This document shows positions 11,521-20,854 of a DNA stretch of 64,000 nucleotides, in pieces. The stretch covers positions 8,396,138 through 8,460,137 of the forward strand of contig OZ026833.1 of assembly GCA_964023205.1 (NCBI GenBank), read 5' to 3'. Numbering within the stretch: position 1 is the first letter of the stretch; each line of letters starts with the position of its first letter. This DNA is from Lutraria lutraria (lineage: Eukaryota > Mollusca > Bivalvia > Venerida > Mactridae). Both the position numbers and the translations under genes were made by a program. Under the pieces are notes generated by a model that was not told where the DNA came from, made no database searches, and saw only the letters and a program-made list of their open reading frames with translations.

Positions 11521-11590
11521 GGATATTCACGGTCGCTGCCTCCGCTCCGCTACGTACATAGCGGAGCGGAGGCAGCGACCGTGGGTATCC
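11521..11590. repeat. Perfect GC-rich hairpin
   Basis: Arms of 32 nt (11521-11552 and 11559-11590) around the 6-nt loop CGTACA. The inner 25 bp are perfectly complementary (GGTCGCTGCCTCCGCTCCGC in the left arm) and only two mismatches lie further out. It is far more GC-rich than its surroundings. Confidence 0.95.
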
Positions 11591-11672
11591 GACGAAGATT
11601 TAAGTAATGTCGACCTTATGTTCAAACCAAGCTAGGTCTCCCCATAACACTGTCGTGTACCAAGTTTGACAG

Positions 11673-11783
11673 CAGCAGTCTGCTGCAGTATGTTCATCTT
11701 CACTAAAGTTAATGCATGGAAACCAGATGATGTCGCTGCAGGAGAGCCATCCGTCAAGGACATAGCCCGATATAATAACTACC
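11673..11783 (+). CDS. Possible exon of an NPY/NPF-type neuropeptide precursor
   Basis: An open segment between a TTTGACAG acceptor and an ACC|GTAAGT donor. It reads AAVCCSMFIFTKVNA, like the end of a signal peptide, then WKPDDVAAGEPSVKDIARYN and NYR. The spacing of KPD, GE and D-(M/I)-A-R-Y is that of the N-terminal half of neuropeptide Y-family peptides. No downstream exon with the amidated R-x-R-F/Y-G-K-R end was found before the BRICHOS gene, and the upstream signal-peptide exon was not found either. It could be a chance open exon or a relic. The exon call is moderate; the family call is weak. Confidence 0.3.
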
Positions 11784-11999
11784 GTAAGTTTTTGTCATCT
11801 TTTTGTAAACATAGTCAAACACACAGTTATGGTGTATTAATAATCACAAGATAAACGACTTTCCAAATGATCAAGAACGGAACTATTTTTTTTAATTAAG
11901 ATAATTTTCAAGAGAAATCAGTTATTGAACAAAAATGCCTTTTACGGTGTTGCATTAGAAATTATGTTCGCTCAAAGTTCTATGAGGGATGGATTGCTG

Positions 12000-12200
12000 G
12001 TCTGGTTAGAGGTAATTCACTGGACTAACAATCGAAAGACCGTGAGTTCAATTCTTGGCTCGGCCTTCTGATTTTTCAGGAACACTTTCTCAGTGTCCCA
12101 ACCCCAAGTACTGTGTTTAGAAATTTGAGGCATGTATGTATGCATGCGTGCGTGCATTACACTGGACACGATTAAAGAACCAAGAAAAAATATTCGGTTC
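12000..12200 (+). mobile_element. tRNA-derived SINE, 'group 3'
   Basis: A-box-like 'tggttagaggtaattcactg', B-box-like 'gagttcaattcttggctcgg', then 'tcagtgtcccaacccc', 'tactgtgtttag' and 'gacacgattaaagaaccaag' as in the copy at 41143. It is cut on the right by the element at 12202. Confidence 0.65.
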
Positions 12201-12201
12201 A

Positions 12202-12514
12202 ATACATAGTTCCCACATCTACAATAGTTACCTCCCTTGGCGGCCATCTTGCTTGGCAAATTCAGCAAGCACTAATAGAAGATATTTATATTTTTGTTTT
12301 GATAATTCTAAATACAGGATATTTATATGTGACAACTACATTTTCTTAAACCTGATGTGATTGTGGCCTTACCAACTTCATGATTAAGTTATCTTTTTTA
12401 AATTAAGTTGTTTAATAACCAATTTTCTGATTTTTTCTACTAAGCGCATAAGAATTTTGCCAAGCAAGATGGCCGCCAAGGGAGGTAAATATTGTAGATG
12501 TGGGAACTATGTAT
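12202..12514. mobile_element. MITE with about 60-bp inverted ends
   Basis: The left arm (12202-12262) and right arm (12452-12514) are near-perfect inverted copies, starting ATACATAGTTCCCAC and containing CCTCCCTTGGCGGCCATCTT. It is inserted between a SINE and a Tc1-like fragment, making a nest of mobile DNA. Confidence 0.85.
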
Positions 12515-12515
12515 T

Positions 12516-12810
12516 ACGGTTCACAACTTTCCAGGGATTCATACAATCAGCACGTGGACAGTGCGGAACCGCTTACGTCAGTTTGGAAAACGTCCGTGAC
12601 GTCCTTCTGTGCGCCATGTTTTAGTTCAGCGTCAACTAATGCTAGGCTTCTTTGGTGCCAGCAGCATATCAGATACACTCAAAGACGTTGAGGTTAAGTT
12701 TTCTTTACATATGAGTCCCGATTTAACATTGACATCGATAGTGGTCACTAGAGAGTGTATTAGCGAACATGCGAGCGTTTTTCTAGACGAATTTTAGTCA
12801 TGGGTATGAG
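12516..12810 (+). pseudogene. Degraded Tc1/mariner-like transposase fragment
   Basis: Pieces in different frames follow the order of a Tc1-like transposase: STWTVRNRLRQFGKRP (HTH linker), then ARLLWCQQHIRYTQRR, then FFTYESRFNIDIDSGH. The last should read F(S/T)DESRF, so the first catalytic Asp is replaced by Tyr. Stops and at least two frame changes show it is dead. The flanking TIRs were not identified. Confidence 0.7.
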
Positions 12811-12814
12811 TTTA

Positions 12815-14430
12815 TTCTAGTTGTTTGCGGGTATATAATATAGTGTCTTTTACTAGTTTGGGTAATCCTGGCCATTTGATTGGCTAATGGTGATATCGGT
12901 CATTTTGATTGGTCAATCATTGGACTAGCTATTCGTCGCTTAACCTGTCATGTTTGGCTGAATCTGTTCGTCTGCTCTTTTGTTAATAGTTGATAGGTAA
13001 GTAAATATTGCAGGCATTGCTCTGTAATGTTGACATATTTTGTTCATGAACTTCATCGGACAAAGTTCATGAACCAAATGTCCAATTTGTAGGTCATGAA
13101 TAAATTATTGAACTATTCAGGAATAAGCTCATGAACATTTCGTGAACTGTTAATCAAAATCTCGACAGAAACATGCCTTTATTTTTTCAATATGGTTTAA
13201 TCTAACACATTTAAACTTCGTTCTTGACAGTAGGCCTACTCTCGACCAGTGTTTTGATTCTTGTTATCCATGCATGATGACCCTATTAAACAGGTTTAGC
13301 TCTTATTTACCGCAATGAACAGGATGTGGCGAATTAAAAACAATTTCAGTATGTTATAAAATGCCTTTTTCAACGATTTTTGTTCAATTATATACGACGA
13401 AACATTATTTAAGAGTCTGTTTGTTGTAAAGTCCAAATTATCATGCAAGTAAACAATTTATTAGTTGTCCGTGAAGTTAAATAAAAAATGCTAATGCAAA
13501 TTCTATTTCGAAATGGTAAAATGCCCATTTCAAGGATACAAATATGCTTAATTATTTTAAGACGAGAAAATGTCTAAAATGAGTGTTGTTTTCTTGTTGC
13601 CGTAACAAGCACATCCTGTTACACCCCCCCCCCCCCAAAAAAACGTTAATGAATCAATATGTGTGTTTTCTTATACTCTACAACAAAATCTTTTGCCCTA
13701 GGTATATCATTTGTTCTTGAAATTGATTTGAAGTTATTTAAAAATATAGTTAACGAAAGTAGTTGAGGTGGGAAGCACATGACCTGGGTGTACACATTGC
13801 ACGATACAGCTTCTGTTATTGAGTGGCATGCATGGGAGGCTATTTAGTCAATGCTAGACATTAGAAGCTTATCTCTCTTAAAATACTCTAGCAGGAGGTA
13901 GCACGGATTAATCTGACATTCACGTACAGAACTCATGACACGATATGTTATAAAACATAGTCTCAGCGTGCTGTCTGTCCTTACTCTTGACCTAATTTCT
14001 TGGCATGACTATTGGTTAGAAATTTAGACTGATACCAGTATTTTTTCAGGCTTGTGGAAAAATTAAGGATATATTAACTATATATAACCTGTATACAGTG
14101 GGTCTGCAAATGTTCAATGTGTACTTTGTTTGTAAAATCTGTGTAAAGTAAAATTGTCGAAATTGGCGGTCGAAATAAAGTTATGCATACACACGTCATT
14201 GACAAACATTTAGCATTTGGTGGAATTAATTTGTAATAAATGTGACTATATATATATTTCTACGCTGTTTGTCTATCTTGTTCTGAGATAACAAGTAAAA
14301 CGCGCAACGAGCCACATGGGCAACACCTTTCCGTTCGCGATTTTATTTGATTCATGATAATCTGATTTTTCGTGCTAAGTGTAGTTAGCCGGAACTTTAA
14401 ATAATGTAGATTAACGAAGATTGAAGTCTT
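12815..14430. other. Gene-free stretch upstream of the BRICHOS gene
   Basis: No coding exon is supported. Two 'gattgg' (inverted CCAAT) motifs lie near 12880-12925. Repeated 'gttcatgaac' words at 13040-13150 partly pair with one another. A poly-C/poly-A junction lies at 13621-13645. Confidence 0.5.
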
Positions 14431-14434
14431 TATA

Positions 14435-14540
14435 TCACGTGACGATCAATAAAAACGTGACTTATATTACTCACGTGACTGGTATTAACCTATTGTGGTT
14501 TTGTATTGTATACTGCGCAAGTTCCCCGCTATATATTATA
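14435..14540 (+). promoter_or_regulatory. Promoter of the BRICHOS gene: two CACGTG boxes and a TATA box
   Basis: The 9-mer TCACGTGAC occurs at 14435-14443 and again at 14471-14479, matching 9 of 10 bases of the TFEB/MITF CLEAR element and the USF/Max E-box. TATATATTATA at 14530-14540 is placed to start transcription some 30 bp later, just before the ATG at 14577. This is motif matching only. Confidence 0.5.
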
Positions 14541-14576
14541 CAGCGGTGGTGTTGATGTAGTCATTGGTGCTGAAAC

Positions 14577-16239
14577 ATGGTAGCTTCGCAGATGGAAAAA
14601 TCCGTCAAAATGTCTGACATGAAGACAATGGAACCGGTAAGTGTTTGCTTTTATTTATTATTTTTTTAACCGTTCCCAACAGTGATCAGAGTGGAAGCGA
14701 GGTTTTCTTTCAATGCGATGCAAATATTGTCCCAGTTCGGGTAAATAAAAAACTATGGCTTTAAAATCGTACATTTATTCATAAATTGAAATTGTTGAGT
14801 CATTCTCATATCATGTCATAGTTTTTTACATCAGAAAAAATCATTTTGTGAAATACAAACCTCTCCGAACAATCCAGAAATGCTGTTTCTAAAATTAACA
14901 AGGGTTTATTTAAATTCTCTGAACTATGTGTAAAGTATAAGGCATTTCATTTGATGAATAAGTTTTAACCTATTTTAAATCATATCTCTTCGGAGTCAAA
15001 GTTTAATGTTTTAAAACAAATTTAAACGGATACATACAAAATCAGTTTGCGAAACATTTTTGAACGTTTGACAAGCACGTAACTCAAAATGTTTTTTATT
15101 ATGGAAAACATAGACGAATCACTTGGTTACTGGTAGTGTTTTTTTAATAATAAAGTACTGGTTTAAACATTTTGAAATCTAAAGATAATAAATGCATTAA
15201 ATGATTTTTAACATTCTGAAAATTGTTTTGGAATTGCGTCCGAATAAAAACCAACATTTTTACGATTGACACTTTGTACTCACTCGGCGCTTGAATTTTG
15301 ATGCAGACCAAAGTACTCAGTTTCTACATCCGCCAGAATAAAGTTCCCCTCTTATGAACACTTTAAGGTCTTTGATTAACTGCTGCTGATAAAAAAGATC
15401 AAGGTTTAAAATTAAAAACCTCCTTCATCAAGTTCCACTCTCATGAGCAATTACAGAACTTTGATCAACTGTTACTAAGAATAGATTGAGGGATAATTTT
15501 ATTCAAAACTGGATAATGGGATTGAATGAGTACATCATCATTTATTATCCGGCGGGAAATATGCGGTAATTTTAAACACAATCAGTGTTTGTAGATTCCA
15601 CATCATTTCTTTCAAAAGCTTTTTCGTAACTCAGTTGAAGTTCATATTATTTAACCATAAAAACAGTTTGAGAGTATCAAGGACTTATATACATACAAAT
15701 GTACATGTATGTATATATATAAGTCCTTGGGAGTATACACTAAGAAGCATACCCTTGAGTGTAGAAAATGATGTCAGAAAGCGTGGTTTTATTTATCATC
15801 GTTGGCCAAATCTAAGAAAACTCTATACAGTACAATGCGTAGGCCTAATAGGAATTAATAGTGTACTAAAAGATATTTTTGCTATGACATGCATAAAGAA
15901 AGAAACAATTGATAATACATTTGTATAATTCAATCTGTAATAATTAATTAATTGATTGTTGTTTTTTTCTTTATCTAATTAACTTTAGTAACTGTATGCG
16001 AAATGGTAATATTGATTGCTTAACCAAACCGTTTTGTTGACCTAATGTCATTAAAGACAATACTGAAGTCAGATGACATGCTTGGGTTAAAATAGTAATT
16101 TAGTTTCATTTTGAGTCCGTTTCAAGCTACAGATTAAAATGTTTTTGTTCATTCAATTAATCTATTTATTAAGTTTATTTAATTAGTATTTACCTGTTGT
16201 TTAACGGTCCAATCGACAGCTATGGTCATTTCAGAACAG

Positions 16240-16281
<42 letters not shown>

Positions 16282-19200
16282 AGAGAGAGATAGAGGGAGA
16301 GAGGGGGAGGGAGAGAGAGAGAGAGAGGAGATAATTAAGATACAATGTTCCTTCTCTTTAATTTCGAATGTTTTTTTTCAGTCCTTGTTCTTTGTCGAGT
16401 CTGATGTAAAGCATTGATACACGCCTCGTCCTTTTTCATGTGATTGTCTATAAACAGTAATTGACTCTGTATAGTTAGAATCGGGACACTGAAAGGGCGT
16501 CTCTGAGAAATTTGAGCCAAGAATCGAACTCACGACAATTTCGTTTAGTAGTTCAGCGCGTTTCCACTCGACCATCGATCAACCATTTTTATAATGATAA
16601 ATAAAAGGAAAATGAAAAAAACTACGATACAATCTCTCCAGAGCAACTCTCTCTTGAGCAACGACCTCCTTTCAACAACGGCATGCTTTTTTCACACTGA
16701 AAGTCTTAACTATTAATTCAACCTTTCTACAGCAACAACCTTTCAACAACCACATAATGTTGCTTCTTCCAAAGGGTATTGCTTTGGAGAGGTGCACTGT
16801 ATTCGTATTGTATGTAACAGTTTTTGGCTATTTACATTTGCAGGAGGTGCCTGTTGTCGAGAAAAAGAAATGTAAGCGGACAGCATACATTACCGGCTTT
16901 GTTATTGCTATAGCCATAGTCGTACTTGGTTCAACACTTGGTGCCTTCTATTTTGGTCACGTGATCACACGGTCGGCTTATAAGGTAAACATTATTTTTC
17001 AGATTCAATGTAAACTATTCTACTTTTACATTATTGTTAAAATTTAGACATACGAACAAAATTTTATTAAAATCGCCTACATGTATTGTTATATTTGTAA
17101 AAATTGTTTATATGAAAATAGGCTATTTTTAAGGAAGCTATTATGTTAAAGATAGTGAAAGGTCGCCCATATGGGATATTCCCGGTGGCGAGGTTAAAAA
17201 AACTCAATAACATTAGATTCAATCAGGTCGAATGTGGACATTGAATGTGTTACTAGTACTGCATACATGTGACAGCAAAGTGCTTATTTAAAAAGAAAAT
17301 GCTACTTCACGGATATGCGATTTTACGAAAAAAAGTGATCAATCACACCAACAGAATATGATAGCCTTTAGTAATTTTTTTTTAAAATACCGAACGGTAA
17401 TCCGTTTATTCATTTTATAACATATATACAGACTATTACATATTAATTAGTATAAATTAGCATGCACAGGTATGAAAATATACTACTAGTATTGTAATGA
17501 AAAATTAATTTGCTAAATATGATGAAAAGTTTAACACTGACAAAAGTGATGTTTATAATTTTATGTACATTATGTATATAGTTACGAACAGAAAATTTGT
17601 GGTTAGATAGGGTTAACAGCTATAAATCCGAACAAAATCTACCTGTCATTAAAATGCCACATTTTATCTTTCCCAAGAATGGCCTTTGTACACAGATTTG
17701 AACGATATTAAGTCAGAAAATTAAAAGCCGCTCTGTTGAAGGCTAATTACTTATTTTTATACCCTGTATTAAATCCGAAATTATAATTTGTATACTTGAA
17801 CATACTTGAACATAAATAATTAAGAAAATTTATCAACGTACAAATAAAGGTGTTAGCTAGATGCCTAATGCCCAAAATTATCTAAAAATGGGGTCGACAA
17901 TTTTGAAAACCTTTATAATTTTTATCGGTTACTATGATAGAAAATTATTTATCATGAGCTTAAAGTAAAAAACAACAACAAAAAACAATGACGTTCCTTT
18001 GAGTTATTTCCCCTTTGAGTTCGCATTGAAGTCAACGGGAGTATGCCATTTCTCAAAGATTTAAGAAAAAGAACATCCATTTCAATGAAAACCCAAGGTA
18101 AAAAGATGCAATAACACAGTATTTGATGAAGAAAAATACAGGTTACAAAACAGTATATATACATGTATAATTTTTTTTCAATTTTTTTTTCCAACAAGAG
18201 CAACAACAAAAAAATAATTAGCTGTCAAAGTTATAACAATACATTGTAATTGGACTATACTTGATTTGTAGTCTTAACATGTGTTTGTGCAGCATTGAGT
18301 TGATAAGCTAGACAAGTACAGTATTAGGAATCTAACACCTTAAATGTGCAATCGATATTGTACTCAGTCGAATGAATCCAAGCCCTGAAGGTTCCGCTGT
18401 TGTTCGGAACTACATAGCAGTCAAAACTTGAATTTCTATGTAGGGAGCTGTATTGGGCTGAGTTTTGGAAACTGAACGATAACTCACATTTTGACTTGAA
18501 TGCACGTAAATATTTGAATTTACATTTATGACATTGAGTTGTAAAATTAGAACTATTTTCTAAGGCGGAAGGGTAATGGAAGCTCTTCGGTATGTAGTAA
18601 ACATTTCTAGACCGACTGTTGAGAAATAGTCTTAAGTTCTTAAACTTTTGATCGTACCGAACACCAAATACGAGGCATCGCTTACAAATTAATATGTTTC
18701 AGGATGCAAAACTGTACTACCGTGATGACGACGGACATCTTGTAAAGGAAGACGTGTCAATAAAGGGGGAACAAGTAGAAATTAAGTCTTCCGGAAAGTT
18801 CGCCGCCATTTATGATTACGCAAATGTAAGTTTAATGACCTAGGTAATGCTGTCTGTTTGATGCAGAAGAATGGTTTGGTTGGTTCAGATACTGAAGCTA
18901 TAAACGGCACTTAAACAATAAATTAATGATGGCACAGTCTGAGAAGAATGTACAACCTTTTGCAATCATAGTCTATTAGTAATTATTATTAACTTATGAC
19001 ATGGGTTTTTTCTTTTGGCATGTACGTCAAATGCATGCATGTATTCAACAAAATATATAATTCGTCTGTTTAGAGGCAGGCAGTTTTTCGTGCATACGAT
19101 GACGTTGAAGGAGATACGTGTTACATTACTAAACTAACAGAGGATATGGGAAGCCTGAAAGATGTAATCAACATGGTGGACGAAGCCACTGTAAGTTGTA

Positions 19201-20854
19201 TTACAATGTATACATTATAGAAAGTAAAAATGTGGATGTTGCGAATGTTAGAGTCTATACTAATATCGTTTTTGTTGGTCCGAATTGAAGGGGGGGGGGG
19301 GGATGATTTCTTCTTAGGTGCCCATAATTAATATAGTTATTATATTTAGTGGTTGGTCAACATGACATTAGAATATGCGTTTGCACAGTTTTGCTGCGGT
19401 CGCGACCCTTCTTACGAAATGAACTCGTGTTTAAGATTCAACCTCTAGGAAACTGTATTGGCTAGAAATGTTGGTCTCCTCTTGTGCAAAGATGTATTCA
19501 TGCAACAGCTGGATATGCCTGTTTCGTGTAGTATGCAATCACCCGTGCGAGCACCTGAAATAAACTGGATTGAATTATGGAAGGAATATGCCTATTTATA
19601 CTTAATATACGATTTGGGTTGAATTGATGCGTTTCAGTAATGCTGATAATTATTTTCGTGCTGCCATGTGCCGTAACTCATGCCTAATGGGACTGACCTA
19701 AAACTCAATTGTATGAATTTGGAGTGAAATGTCAAACTGTGAACCGATTGTGTATGAAAGTCCAAAAGTCTATTTCCTGGTCATCCGCTATGGGGAGGTA
19801 CCAGCAGCACGATAAACTGTATATGTTTAGAAACATTGAAAAAAAATTCTCCAAATACAATCTTATTTCAGAAATCGGATGGTATTGTACCAATGACAAA
19901 TAAGGGTACTGAGTTCGTTTTGACCAATACAACATTTACTGGAGTAGTATCCAATGATGCAGCAAGGAAACTATGCGCTGATTTACCCCTGCAAATGTTA
20001 CAAGTAGCGAATGATTTAACAGGTAGGTTATGCAGCAGGGCTTGTGGCTACTAAAATGGTAATTAGATGAGACTATAACTTATTCCTAACCCTATTGTCA
20101 GACATAATCTAAAATTACCCCCCCCCCCTCCTAGAAAAAACAATGCTTGAGACAGAGTCAAAACGTAAGGTAAATGGACATTTACAAAGCAATGTCCTTG
20201 TTTCAAGGTTATAAAACTTGAGATCAGTATCCATGCTCAGATCTTATATTTTATCTTTTTGATAGTGTTTCTAATAATGACCAACAATGAAAACATCAAA
20301 CTTAAGTTATTTAGTAATCGTAAATGATCCTAATAAGTAAGCATGTAGGCTACAATATCTTTCAAACCTGACTACGCCGTGATCGAAATTGAGCTTTGAG
20401 ACTGTACCCAAGTTCTCTCGTGGCAAATTTATCATGTTTAAATATTTCATTGCTTCGTACCATTACCTTTGATATAAGTACAGTGCAACCTCACCAAAGA
20501 AACATCCTTTGAGATTAGTAAAATACATGTATATTGTTGTCGAGAGGTTTTTGCTCTAGAGAGGTTAAATTAATAGTTAAATTGTGCAGTGGGAAAAAAT
20601 CATGCTGTTGTTGAAGGGAGGTTGTTGCTCAAGAGAGGGCCGCTTTGGAAAAGGATGCACCGTATTTACAAATCGATTTTTTATTATCGAGATAACAAAA
20701 CAAATATTTCTGTCAATTTCGAGTCATGAGCATGCGATCTGTTACAGGTAAAAGGAATTTAGTCAAACGCAGGACCAGAAGGTGGAGAAGATGTAGAAGA
20801 AGAGGAAGAGGAGGAATCATCATTATAATAATCATATTTGTATTCTTTTGCTAA
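14577..20854 (+). CDS. Type II membrane protein with BRICHOS domain and two-cysteine basic C-terminal peptide
   Basis: Six GT-AG, phase-matched exons: 14577-14636, 16844-16984, 18703-18825, 19074-19190, 19872-20022 and 20748-20854, giving 232 residues. Residues 1-33 are a basic cytosolic tail; 34-61 (starting AYITGFVIAIAIVVLGST) form one membrane anchor; about 95-195 form a BRICHOS domain: AAIYDYAN with the conserved Asp, DTCYITKL with Cys124, and KLCADLP with Cys182. A multibasic stretch (KRRTRR, 204-209) then precedes a 23-residue tail: WRRCRRRGRGG, seven Ile, FVFFC, with Cys213 and Cys232. In known BRICHOS proteins (Bri2, SP-C, annelid arenicin-type precursors) the domain chaperones a beta-prone segment, which proteases then release. 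If exon 5 is not spliced, the protein would instead end GRLCSRACGY at a TAA (20052-20054). AATAAA lies at 20959. The BRICHOS assignment is firm; the peptide's role is inference. Confidence 0.85.
15677..15730. repeat. CAAGGACTTATATA hairpin element
   Basis: An inverted repeat with outer arms CAAGGACTTATATA and TATATAAGTCCTTG and a 'acatgtatgta'-type middle. Related hairpins occur at 36847-36925, and a truncated one at the right edge (63974). Confidence 0.75.
16240..16330 (+). repeat. (GA)n microsatellite
   Basis: About 90 bases of GA with occasional interruptions, in intron 1 of the BRICHOS gene. Confidence 0.95.
16380..16585 (-). mobile_element. tRNA-derived SINE, 'group 3', minus strand
   Basis: On the minus strand the A box is 'tggtcgagtggaaacgcgct' and the B box 'gagttcgattcttggctca', followed by 'tctcagagacgccctttcag'. 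Intron 1 of the BRICHOS gene. Confidence 0.65.
16622..16803. mobile_element. MITE family B, diverged copy
   Basis: The left end 'acaatctctccagagcaac' and the right end 'ggagaggtgcactgtatt' mirror each other. The interior has 'ttcaacaac' and 'attaattcaacctt' as in the other copies. It ends 40 bp before exon 2 of the BRICHOS gene. Confidence 0.65.
17640..17705. mobile_element. MITE family A, fragment
   Basis: Only one half remains: 'acctgtcattaaaatgccac', 'tctttcccaagaatggcctt', 'cacagatttgaa'. Intron 2 of the BRICHOS gene. Confidence 0.5.
20479..20670. mobile_element. MITE family B, full copy
   Basis: Starts CAGTGCAACCTC and ends 'ggatgcaccgtatt'. Inside are 'gctctagagaggttaaatta', 'tgctgttgttgaagg' and 'ctcaagagagggccgc'. 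It lies in the last intron of the BRICHOS gene, 77 bp upstream of the exon encoding the two-cysteine tail. Confidence 0.75.
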
